NCBI GenBank assembly: GCA_035480535.1
Contig: DATIHQ010000072.1
Location: forward strand, 12,124-76,123
DNA: 64,000 nucleotides
Origin: DATIHQ01 sp035480535
GTDB taxonomy: Bacteria > Chlamydiota > Chlamydiia > Chlamydiales > SM23-39
Reading direction: 5' to 3'
Positions 44,418 to 51,950 of the stretch are shown piece after piece (positions within the stretch are counted from its first letter, which is position 1; each line of letters begins with the position of its first letter). The notes beneath the pieces are model-generated. The model was not told the origin of the DNA and did not search any database. It saw nothing but the letters and a program-made list of their open reading frames with translations. The position numbers and the translations under genes were made by a program.

Positions 44418-44911
44418 CACGTGTTGATGGCCCACCCAAGACGGGCGAGGAGAAATCTGAATACTAGCAAGGGGTGCAGGAAAAGGTTTCTAAGCAGCGT
44501 CGCGTAGGTGACGCTAGTGAGTTTTTTGTGGAGGGGAGGGCCGGGGAGGAGGGAGTCGGCGATCCAATCGGGGTAGGGGGGAGGGATGAGTTTGGGAAGA
44601 GAGATAAGGGGAAAGAATTGCACTTTTTTGGTTTCGCTGCTGGAGGCGGCGGCGCCGGAAAGAATGACGCATTCGTAGAGGTGAGTGGACTTGGCAAGGC
44701 GATTGATGGGAGTGTAGGCGCCGACGAGGCGGAGGATGCGGGTTGTAAAACCTGTTTCTTCCAAAATTTCCCGCAAGATGGCATTCTCAGATGTTTCTGA
44801 GGGCTCAATGCCGCCGCCAGGAAGGACCCAAACAGGGACGTCGCGCCGCTGGATGAGTAGGACTGAGGAGCGATCGGGAGAAAAAATAATGCCAGCTACG
44901 CTTTTTACCAT
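44417..44911 (-). CDS. Nudix hydrolase
   Basis: The 164-residue protein contains a complete Nudix box beginning GGIEPSE and ending REILEETGF (about residues 37-59), which binds magnesium and cleaves nucleoside diphosphate derivatives. The strand before it reads SVLLIQRRDVPVWVLPGGG. Substrate cannot be inferred. The C-terminus is extended and hydrophobic (LLRNLFLHPLLVFRFLLARL), which may attach it to a membrane. Start choice is uncertain: ATG 44911 or ATG 44938, neither with a good ribosome-binding site. Either way its 5' end overlaps the 5' end of the divergent lipoprotein gene. Confidence 0.85.
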   Translation of the reverse strand: MVKSVAGIIFSPDRSSVLLIQRRDVPVWVLPGGGIEPSETSENAILREILEETGFTTRILRLVGAYTPINRLAKSTHLYECVILSGAAASSSETKKVQFFPLISLPKLIPPPYPDWIADSLLPGPPLHKKLTSVTYATLLRNLFLHPLLVFRFLLARLGWAINT

Positions 44912-45392
44912 GAGAAATAGAGTACTGATTTTTGCCATCCTCTGCAATAGTTTAACCGGGTGCTATAAAAACCATTTGTATGTGCAGCAAGAATGGGTCG
45001 ACAGGGAATGGTTGGCGAGCAGCCATGTGAAGACGCCCGATCCAAGGCAGGGATGTCCGCCAGAAGGGCAAAGACTATTGATCAGTTGGGATTTTCCACG
45101 AAGTATTTTTCGCACTGATTTGACCCTGATCGCAACAGTTCGTTTTTGGGATAATACGCAAAAGGAATTTGTCCATCCAATGGATCGAAGGAGGGACTTT
45201 ACCACTTATTTTTTCCCGGTTGCTAATCCCGATCAAAGGATCTTGACTTATCGAATTCAGATCGTGAATGGAGAGGGGACTCTGATCGAAACTTGGAACC
45301 ATCATTTCTGGACAGAACTAATCGATGTGGATCGGAGCAAGAGTTCTGTCTCTTCCCAACCGATGCAAGGGTCGGTGATCGAGACGCCATAG
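44889..45392 (+). CDS. Putative lipoprotein
   Basis: The 167-residue product has a type II signal peptide (LIFAILCNSLTGC, lipid Cys at residue 25). The mature domain is beta-rich (RLLISWDFPRSI, LTLIATVRFWDN, LTYRIQIVNGEGTLIETWNH), resembling an immunoglobulin-like sandwich; no family recognised. ATG 44889 is chosen because GGGAG lies 8 bp upstream; the ATG at 44910 has no site. Its start lies inside the divergent Nudix gene and its last 91 bp overlap the 3' end of the convergent DAHP synthase gene, so much of it is shared with neighbours on the other strand. Confidence 0.72.
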   Translation: MPATLFTMRNRVLIFAILCNSLTGCYKNHLYVQQEWVDREWLASSHVKTPDPRQGCPPEGQRLLISWDFPRSIFRTDLTLIATVRFWDNTQKEFVHPMDRRRDFTTYFFPVANPDQRILTYRIQIVNGEGTLIETWNHHFWTELIDVDRSKSSVSSQPMQGSVIETP

Positions 45393-46312
45393 TGAAGAAG
45401 CGAGCGGTCGTCGCCGAGGGGCTGCTTGCCGGCGAAGAGATGGCTCTCCAACATAAAGCCAGCGATGGCTTTGTTTTCGAGCGATTGCAGAGTGACCGAT
45501 TCGAGAGCGAGGCGCTGCTTGCGATGATCCTTCGCCGAATTGCCGTGGGAACAGTCGATGATGAGGCGCGGCTCCAGATGTTGACTTTGCAGAATGCGGA
45601 GCGCCTTGTCGACCGAAGCGGGGTCGTAATTGGGGTTTTGCTCAGCTCCCCGAAGGATGAGATGAGTGAGCGGATTGCCGTGGGTTTTCACAGCGGCGAT
45701 TTTTCCTTGGGGATCGATTCCAATATGGGAATGGGCGAGGCGGGAGGTGATGATTCCTGAAATGGCAACATCTAGTTCCCCATGGATGTCATTTTTAAAT
45801 CCGACGGGGAAAGAAAGTCCCGAAGCGAGCTGCCGGTGGGGCTGCGATGCGGAAGTGCGGGCGCCCACCAATCCCCAAGTGATGAGATCGTCGAAATAGG
45901 GGACGATTAGGGGCTCGAGAAGCTCTGTTGCGCAAGGGACGCCCCGCTCCGCCATTTCGACGAAGAGGCGGCGGGAGAGCCTGAGTCCCATGGCGATGTC
46001 GTTCGATCCATCTAAATGGGGGTCGTAGACCATCCCTTTCCAGCCGAGGCGGGTGCGCGGCTTTTCCACAAAAAGGCGCATCACGAGGAAAAGAGATTTT
46101 TCTAGTTCCTGCGCCAATTTTTTTATTCGCCCGGCATATTCACAGGCCGATTCTGGGTCATGGATCGAGCAGGGGCCCACGATGGCCGCCAACCGCTCAT
46201 CTTTTCTTTGTAAAATATTTTCAGCTGTTTTTCTTGCGGCAGCGATGAACGCCTTCGCAGGGCGCGATAGGGGGAATTCCTCTTTGAGTTCGGCAGGGCA
46301 AGGCAGTTCCAT
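45302..46312 (-). CDS. aroG: 3-deoxy-7-phosphoheptulonate (DAHP) synthase, class I
   Basis: The 336-residue AroF/G/H-type enzyme has IVGPCSIHDPESA (about residues 44-56), the FVEKPRTRLGWKG block (about 81-93), YDPHLDGS and the metal and substrate residues in IIDCSHGNSAKDH. It condenses phosphoenolpyruvate and erythrose-4-phosphate in the first step of the shikimate pathway. Slightly shorter than E. coli AroG (350). Its tail overlaps the lipoprotein gene by 91 bp. Which allosteric type it is cannot be read. Transaldolase in the same window supplies erythrose-4-phosphate. Confidence 0.94.
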   Translation of the reverse strand: MELPCPAELKEEFPLSRPAKAFIAAARKTAENILQRKDERLAAIVGPCSIHDPESACEYAGRIKKLAQELEKSLFLVMRLFVEKPRTRLGWKGMVYDPHLDGSNDIAMGLRLSRRLFVEMAERGVPCATELLEPLIVPYFDDLITWGLVGARTSASQPHRQLASGLSFPVGFKNDIHGELDVAISGIITSRLAHSHIGIDPQGKIAAVKTHGNPLTHLILRGAEQNPNYDPASVDKALRILQSQHLEPRLIIDCSHGNSAKDHRKQRLALESVTLQSLENKAIAGFMLESHLFAGKQPLGDDRSLLHYGVSITDPCIGWEETELLLRSTSISSVQK

Positions 46313-46406
46313 GGGAAATCAGGTTAAAAAATGATTCGATTCATTACAACCCCGTTTTTTTGACTGGGACAAAAAGAGAAAGGAACGTATCATTTTGGAG
46401 TAAAAA

Positions 46407-47798
46407 ATGAAAGGATCCCTTTTTATGACATCCCTTGAAGCTTGGCTCGTGAGAATTGAAAATTGGGTTTGGGGAGCTCCTCTCCTCGTTCTTTTAACCG
46501 CCGTGGGGCTCTACCTCACGATTGCGTTAAGGGGCATCCAGTTTCGCTATCTCGCCTATTCTTTAAAACTTGCCTTTACAAGACAAGATGATAAGGCAGC
46601 TGGGGATATCAGCCAGTTTCAAGCCTTGATGACGGCGCTCGCGGGAATGATTGGGATTGGAAGTATTACGGGAGTAGCCACGGCGATTGCAATGGGGGGC
46701 CTAGGCTCTTTATTTTGGATGTGGGTTGCCTCCTTGTTGGGGATGGCGACCAAATATGCCGAGGCGATTTTGGCGGTGAAATACCGCACCCTGGATGAAA
46801 AAGGGGAAATGTGCGGCGGTCCTATGTATTATTTGGAAAGAGGTCTCAAGTCCAAGGGGCTGGCCATTTTCTTTGCCCTGGTGGGAGCGATCACAGCTCT
46901 TGGAACAGGCAATATGGTACAGGCCAACTCCATTGCAGGGGCGGTGACAGAATCGCTTCACATCGATCCGATGATTGTGGGGATTATCCTCGCGGCTCTG
47001 ACGGGAATCGCTCTCTTTGGGGGGATCAAGAGCATTGGCAAAATTTCCAGCTGGCTCGTTCCTGCCATGGCCCTTTTTTATATCGCAGGGGGAATGATCG
47101 TCATCTTGCTGAAAATTGAGGCGTTGCCGCAGGCGATGGGGGAGATTTTCCGGCAGGCATTTTCGCCTCAGGCGGCCTTTGGGGGATTTGCTGGGGCCTC
47201 CATCATGATGGCAATCCAATATGGTGTTTCTCGGAGCGTCTTTTCAACGGAAGCTGGCTTGGGGAGCGCCCCCATTGCAGCGGCAGCGGCTAAAACGGAT
47301 GTCCCCGGGCGCCAAGCATTGATTTCCATGAGCGGCGTTTTCATCACTTCGATGATCGTCTGCACCATTACCGGTCTTGCCATTGCCGTTACTGGATTGC
47401 TAGGAAAAGTGGGGACGGATGGAAGGGTCCTCTCTGGATCTTCTATGGCTCTTCAAGCCTTTGAAAATGTCTTTCCGTATGGAAGTCTGGTCGTGATGAT
47501 TTCTGTCGTTCTTTTTGGGTATTCGACCATCCTAGGATGGGCTTACTATGGCGAAAAATGCATGGAATATCTCTTTGGAATCCGGGTGGTTCTCTGGTAT
47601 CGAATTCTCTTCACTCTCGTTTTGATTCCTGGAGCTGTGTTAAGCCTTCAAACAGTTTGGAGTTTTGCCAATATCATGAATGGACTGATGGCATTCCCCA
47701 ACCTCGTGGGACTCTTCGGCCTCTCTGCCATTGTCGTCGCTGAAACAGAGAGTTTTGAGAAGTTACTGAAATTTGAGCGGAGAGCAGCAAGTTTGTGA
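46407..47798 (+). CDS. AGCS-family sodium:amino acid symporter, copy 1
   Basis: The 463-residue protein has about eleven membrane spans and the AGCS signatures GDISQFQALMTALAGMIGIG (about residues 66-85), FWMWVASLLGMATKYAEAIL (about 105-124) and STEAGLGSAPIAAAAAKTD (about 282-300). The family imports alanine, glycine or related amino acids with sodium. Chlamydia encodes D-Ala/Gly permeases of this type (dagA). GGAG lies 6 bp before ATG 46407. A second, clearly homologous gene follows with a four-base overlap. Confidence 0.93.
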   Translation: MKGSLFMTSLEAWLVRIENWVWGAPLLVLLTAVGLYLTIALRGIQFRYLAYSLKLAFTRQDDKAAGDISQFQALMTALAGMIGIGSITGVATAIAMGGLGSLFWMWVASLLGMATKYAEAILAVKYRTLDEKGEMCGGPMYYLERGLKSKGLAIFFALVGAITALGTGNMVQANSIAGAVTESLHIDPMIVGIILAALTGIALFGGIKSIGKISSWLVPAMALFYIAGGMIVILLKIEALPQAMGEIFRQAFSPQAAFGGFAGASIMMAIQYGVSRSVFSTEAGLGSAPIAAAAAKTDVPGRQALISMSGVFITSMIVCTITGLAIAVTGLLGKVGTDGRVLSGSSMALQAFENVFPYGSLVVMISVVLFGYSTILGWAYYGEKCMEYLFGIRVVLWYRILFTLVLIPGAVLSLQTVWSFANIMNGLMAFPNLVGLFGLSAIVVAETESFEKLLKFERRAASL

Positions 47799-49165
47799 AA
47801 GAGTTTTTAGTTCGCTTCGATGCTTTTTTGTGGGAAGGATTCCTCATCTATCTCCTTCTTGGAGTGGGAATCTATTTCACTGTTCGGCTGAAAGGGATGC
47901 AGATCCGCTATCTTCCCTACGCTTTGAAATTGGCTTTTTCTAGACAAGACAATCAATCGGCTGGAGATATCAGCCAATTCCAGTCGCTGATGACAGCGCT
48001 TGCGGCCACCATTGGAATCGGCAGCATCGCCGGCATGGCAACGGCTGTAATGGCCGGCGGCTTTGGCGCTATTTTTTGGATGTGGGTCGTTGCGCTGATC
48101 GGGATGGTGACGAAATATGCCGAGGCGATTTTAGCTGTCAAATTTCGCAAAGTAGATAGCAAAGGGAAAATGTGCGGCGGTCCCATGCACTACATCGAGC
48201 AGGGACTCGGCTGGAAATGGCTCGCCGTGCTGTTTGCGGTTTGCGGAACACTCTCCGCCTTTGCGGGAGGCAATCTCACCCAGTCCAATTCCATTGCAGC
48301 GGCCATGTATGAGCTCTTTCAAGTGCCCCCACTTTGGACGGGAGCCGTTCTCGCTCTTCTGACGGCAGCTGTGATTTTAGGAGGCATCCGCTCTTTGGGC
48401 AAAGTCAATGCCATCCTCGTCCCTGTCATGGCGCTGATTTACATGGGAGGCGGACTCTTCATTCTCTTTATGAAGGCCGATCAAATTCCAGGCAGTTTCT
48501 ACCTGATTTTTAAGAATGCATTCACAGGTCATGCCGCGGTCGGCGGATTTTTAGGCGCTGGCATGATGACGGCGATTCAATTGGGCATCGTGCGGGGCAT
48601 TTCTTCCAATGAAGCGGGGCTTGGCAGCGCCCCCATCGCAGCGGCAGCGGCAAAAACGGACGTTCCAGGCCGCCAGGCGTTGATTTCGATGACAGGCGTC
48701 TTTCTCTCCAGCTTCATCATCTGCACCATTACCGTGCTCGTCATCTGCGTCACGGGCGTGTTTGGCGCCGTCGATGCAAATGGAATCGCTCTCAATGGCG
48801 CCCCCCTCGTCATCCGCGCTTTTGAATCGGTCATTCCCGGCGGAGCTTGGATTGTGGCGATTGGGATCATTCTCTTTGGCTACTCCACGATTCTCGGCTG
48901 GTCCTACTACGGGGAAAAGTGTTTGGAATATCTCTGCGGCGATCGCTACCTTCTCCCCTTTCGCCTCGCCTTCATCGCCGTTGTGCTCGCGGGTTCTCTC
49001 CTAAGCCTCGATGTCGTTTGGGCCCTCGTCGACATCATGAATGGCCTCATGGCCTTCCCCAACCTAATCGCTCTCTTTTTCCTCAGCCCCGTCATCGTCC
49101 GCGAAAGCCACACCTTCTTCGACCTCGTCGCCCGAGAAAAGGCTTTAAAAATCAGGGAAGCTTAG
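47795..49165 (+). CDS. AGCS-family sodium:amino acid symporter, copy 2
   Basis: This 456-residue tandem paralogue repeats the AGCS motifs with small changes: GDISQFQSLMTALAATIGIG, FWMWVVALIGMVTKYAEAIL and SNEAGLGSAPIAAAAAKTD. The overlap with copy 1 (ATGA-type, 47795-47798) shows a shared transcript. The pair arose by tandem duplication and has diverged across the length, so different substrates or a heteromer are possible. The 3' end overlaps the converging MYND gene by four bases. Confidence 0.93.
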   Translation: MKEFLVRFDAFLWEGFLIYLLLGVGIYFTVRLKGMQIRYLPYALKLAFSRQDNQSAGDISQFQSLMTALAATIGIGSIAGMATAVMAGGFGAIFWMWVVALIGMVTKYAEAILAVKFRKVDSKGKMCGGPMHYIEQGLGWKWLAVLFAVCGTLSAFAGGNLTQSNSIAAAMYELFQVPPLWTGAVLALLTAAVILGGIRSLGKVNAILVPVMALIYMGGGLFILFMKADQIPGSFYLIFKNAFTGHAAVGGFLGAGMMTAIQLGIVRGISSNEAGLGSAPIAAAAAKTDVPGRQALISMTGVFLSSFIICTITVLVICVTGVFGAVDANGIALNGAPLVIRAFESVIPGGAWIVAIGIILFGYSTILGWSYYGEKCLEYLCGDRYLLPFRLAFIAVVLAGSLLSLDVVWALVDIMNGLMAFPNLIALFFLSPVIVRESHTFFDLVAREKALKIREA

Positions 49166-49956
49166 CGGGGAGCAGATCTTTTTTTCCTCTCGAGCAGGTT
49201 TGTTAGTGCAGCGATTTTGTCAGCGGATTGTTCACTTTTTTTCGCATACATTATGGCAGTTTCGAGAAGTGCTATTTTTTCATTAAATTTAGAGTGAGGA
49301 TACTGAATGGCTAGATTTGCTAATTTATTCTCATAAGCGACGGTTAGGTTATGATAGAGTTCTTTTAAGATTCCTTTCCGCATCGCTATAGTTTGTTTAG
49401 TGCATGAAATAAATGCAGCCTCCGCTGAAGAACTTCTCTGAGCAGAGGGCAATTCCTTAAATTCTGCGACATTTCTTTCTATCGACTTTAGATGGCGCTT
49501 CCGTTCTCGATGCAGTTCGAGCTGCTTTTCTTCTTCTTGAAGGATTTGCTCAGAAAGAGTGGCGAGTTTAAGACCCGTACGGATCACTTCCTCATCGTCT
49601 CCCCTTTTCATTGCAGCTTCCATCAGAGGCTGTAGGATCAGAATTTGGGAAAGGGCATCTATCGTTGAGGGAATTATAGCGTCAATGGTTTGTTCAATTT
49701 TCCTAGACGTTTCTTGAGCCGCATCTACGTGGGTTTGATTGGAACTTTTTTTATATTCTTCATATTGCTTTCTGCAGACAGATTGGCAGATTTTTTTATG
49801 AGAGGGCCAGTCTTGTCTTTGATGATCAGGGCCGCAATAGGAGATCCATTTGCAGGCGTCGCATTTTTTCAGAGTTTCGGTCGTTTGACAGACGGCACAC
49901 ACCTTGGCTGGAATAGGGGTGCTTGAGCTGGAAGAAGAACTAATAGGTGCTGCCAT
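49162..49956 (-). CDS. MYND zinc-finger protein, eukaryote-like effector candidate
   Basis: The 264-residue protein has a Ser run after MAAPI, then a MYND finger at residues 20-57: Cys20-x2-Cys23, Cys32-x2-Cys35, Tyr-Cys41, His45, the QDWPSHK core with His53, and Cys57. One usual Cys is His45, which can also bind zinc. MYND fingers are mostly eukaryotic and recruit proline-rich partners. The remaining 200 residues are helical with coiled-coil stretches (EQILQEEEKQLELHRERKRH). No catalytic domain is seen. A TATAAT -10 lies 27 bp upstream of ATG 49956. Confidence 0.85.
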   Translation of the reverse strand: MAAPISSSSSSSTPIPAKVCAVCQTTETLKKCDACKWISYCGPDHQRQDWPSHKKICQSVCRKQYEEYKKSSNQTHVDAAQETSRKIEQTIDAIIPSTIDALSQILILQPLMEAAMKRGDDEEVIRTGLKLATLSEQILQEEEKQLELHRERKRHLKSIERNVAEFKELPSAQRSSSAEAAFISCTKQTIAMRKGILKELYHNLTVAYENKLANLAIQYPHSKFNEKIALLETAIMYAKKSEQSADKIAALTNLLERKKRSAPR

Positions 49957-49982
49957 AGAATTAACCCTAATGTTTTTTAAAT

Positions 49983-49988
49983 ATTATA
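49983..49988 (-). promoter_or_regulatory. -10 element for the MYND gene
   Basis: On the minus strand a consensus TATAAT lies 27 bp before ATG 49956. No good -35 is found at 16-18 bp, so the promoter is supported by the -10 and AT-rich context only. Confidence 0.4.
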
Positions 49989-50065
49989 TCGTTTTTATGT
50001 TTAAAAATCGAGGCTGAAATAAGGGTGTGAAATTATCGATTTTTGTTCATGGAATTTCAAAATTC

Positions 50066-50074
50066 TGGTATAAA
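50066..50074 (+). promoter_or_regulatory. Extended -10 promoter for the 104-residue membrane protein
   Basis: TGGTATAAA is an extended -10 (TGnTATAAA), 27 bp before ATG 50101, which itself has an AAGGAGG ribosome-binding site. Extended -10 elements can work without a -35. Confidence 0.5.
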
Positions 50075-50100
50075 TATGCTATTTTTTTCAAGGAGGTTCC

Positions 50101-50415
50101 ATGTTCACAGTTCCAGTCAGTTGGGCAAGCGGGACGATTAGTCTATTTAGGCATATGGGGAATTTAGGTAAGCCTTATAGGGTGGCCATCATTCGCAATG
50201 CGATATTTAGCGGAATTTTAGGAAATACCGTTCAAGCAATGTTAGTTATTAAGACAGAAGAGGTTAAGAAGTTGGTGTGGAAAAATGTGCTTCTTACGAT
50301 AGCGGCTACGTTAGGCACCAACTATATTATTAATTTTTTAGCAGGACCGGAAACAGTGGCTCTTTGGGAGGGACTTCCTGAGCTGGCCGTGGCTAGTATT
50401 GGAGCTTTTTCCTAA
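50101..50415 (+). CDS. Small hypothetical membrane protein
   Basis: The 104-residue product follows a near-perfect Shine-Dalgarno (AAGGAGG, 4 bp before ATG 50101) and an extended -10 promoter, so it is probably well expressed. It has two moderately hydrophobic stretches (about residues 31-50, AIFSGILGNTVQAMLVI, and 63-82, VLLTIAATLGTNYIINFLAG). No motif is recognised. It precedes the G6PDH-like gene by 11 bp and probably shares its transcript. Confidence 0.7.
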   Translation: MFTVPVSWASGTISLFRHMGNLGKPYRVAIIRNAIFSGILGNTVQAMLVIKTEEVKKLVWKNVLLTIAATLGTNYIINFLAGPETVALWEGLPELAVASIGAFS

Positions 50416-50426
50416 GACCCCTTATA

Positions 50427-51587
50427 ATGAGGGCAATGAATAAACTCTTTCTTGCGATTGCAATTCTTTTTTTGAGCTTTGCGAAAGGGGCTCCCGCGCA
50501 GACGCTCGTGATCGTCGGCGTAAATGGCGATCTCTCGCGTGGGAAGCTATTGCCCGCAATCGAGCAATTGGAAAAAAGGGGAGAGCTGCCCGAAAATTTC
50601 CAGCTGATTGGAATGGGGAGAAAGGAACAGTTTCAACATCAGGCGCTCTCCCAATATATCCCGATTGCGCAAATCGATCGTTTGAAAGAGATAAAGGGAG
50701 ATATTGTTTACTATCTCGCCACTCCAGCCGATACATTTGCCCCCACAATTGATCTCCTCTCTGAAAAAGGATTGATTGCCGATCACACCCGCATCGTCAT
50801 TGAGAAGCCATTTGGCACCGATACAGCATCGGCCGAGACGCTCCAGAGTGAAATCACGCATCACTTAAAAGAAAAACAGATTTACCGCATCGACCACTAT
50901 CTAGGGAAAGAGGTGGTGCAGCAGATCATCCCTTTCCGCCAGAGTCATCCCGAGATCGAAAAGTTATTGAATCGAGAAGAGGTGGAAAAGGTCACCCTCA
51001 CCATTAGCGAAGACATTGGCATTGGCTCACGGGGACCGTTTTGGGAAAAAACGGGGATGCTCCGCGATGTGGTGCAGAACCATATCATGCAGGTGATGAC
51101 GCTCATCGGTATGGAAATGCCCGCCTCTCCCGCTGAAAAGGTGCGCTTCCTCAACGCCGTTCGCATCGAAGAGATGCAAAAAGGGCAATACATCGGCTAT
51201 CGAGAAGAAAAGGGAGTCGATCCCAACTCCCACGTGGAGACCTATGTGGCGGCCAAGCTCTTTGTCGACAATGAACGCTGGAAAGGCGTTCCCTTCCACA
51301 TCGAAGCAGGGAAAAAACTCAAAAGCCGCTTCGCGGAAGTCACCATCACTTTCAAGACCCAAGATCCATTGATCTTCCGCATCCAGCCCAATCCCCAAAT
51401 TTCTTGGGGAGAACAACATTTCTTGCCCGAGCAAACATCTACCCCCGAAGCCTACGAGCGGCTTCTTCTCGATGCGCTGCACGGCGACCCCTCCCATTTT
51501 GTCAGCCAAGAAGAACTCATGGCCTCATGGAATCTTTGGACCCCCCTCCTCCCTTACTGGGATGAATTAACTCCACAAGAATATTAA
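50427..51587 (+). CDS. Exported, shortened glucose-6-phosphate dehydrogenase-like protein
   Basis: This 386-residue protein has clear G6PDH motifs but also a signal peptide (MNKLFLAIAILFLSFAKGAP). Motifs: nucleotide site GVNGDLSRGKLLPAI (normally GASGDL), VIEKPFGTD, substrate site YRIDHYLGKE at residues 153-162 and the catalytic His219 in QNHIMQV. It is about 100 residues shorter than cytoplasmic G6PDH (about 490-510); comparison with E. coli Zwf places one gap after the GMGRKE segment in the coenzyme domain and another near IRIQPNP. ATG 50436 is an alternative start. A role outside the cytoplasm would lack NADP supply, so binding rather than catalysis is possible. Confidence 0.82.
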   Translation: MRAMNKLFLAIAILFLSFAKGAPAQTLVIVGVNGDLSRGKLLPAIEQLEKRGELPENFQLIGMGRKEQFQHQALSQYIPIAQIDRLKEIKGDIVYYLATPADTFAPTIDLLSEKGLIADHTRIVIEKPFGTDTASAETLQSEITHHLKEKQIYRIDHYLGKEVVQQIIPFRQSHPEIEKLLNREEVEKVTLTISEDIGIGSRGPFWEKTGMLRDVVQNHIMQVMTLIGMEMPASPAEKVRFLNAVRIEEMQKGQYIGYREEKGVDPNSHVETYVAAKLFVDNERWKGVPFHIEAGKKLKSRFAEVTITFKTQDPLIFRIQPNPQISWGEQHFLPEQTSTPEAYERLLLDALHGDPSHFVSQEELMASWNLWTPLLPYWDELTPQEY

Positions 51588-51590
51588 CAT

Positions 51591-51950
51591 ATGACTTCTT
51601 CTGTCGGTCCCAGCTCTTTAGACATTTTGGCCACTGTAGCAGCGGTTTCAAAACGGGAGAGGCAAGAGAAGTTCAAGGACAATCGGAAGATTGCATATCA
51701 GATAGCTAAAAAGATTTTTGAAACATTTCCCGACATTGCAGAAATTTCTTCGCCCGCGCTGAAAGATTTAGCTTCCTATGAGGGGCCTATAAACGACCTT
51801 GTCAATCAGTATACGCAGGGCATGACCGATAAAAAACGGTTATCTCGGATATTCGTAAATTTAACGCGTGTAGTGAACAATCGTATCTATATACTGAGAA
51901 GAGATCGGTATCACCAACTTTCTACGAATAGGTCTTCAACTTCTGATTGA
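51591..51950 (+). CDS. Hypothetical protein
   Basis: The 119-residue product begins MTSSVGPSSLDILATVAAVS and starts 3 bp after the G6PDH-like gene, probably on the same transcript. It is basic and helical (RQEKFKDNRKIAYQIAKKIF; RLSRIFVNLTRVVNNRIYIL), with no membrane segment and no recognised motif. The Ser-rich N-terminus resembles other effector candidates here. Its 3' end overlaps valS by 29 bp. Confidence 0.6.
   Translation: MTSSVGPSSLDILATVAAVSKRERQEKFKDNRKIAYQIAKKIFETFPDIAEISSPALKDLASYEGPINDLVNQYTQGMTDKKRLSRIFVNLTRVVNNRIYILRRDRYHQLSTNRSSTSD

Noticed and set aside
44736..44888. Upstream extension of the lipoprotein gene
   Set aside because: It is antisense to the Nudix box region and would put the signal peptide internally; GGGAG supports ATG 44889.
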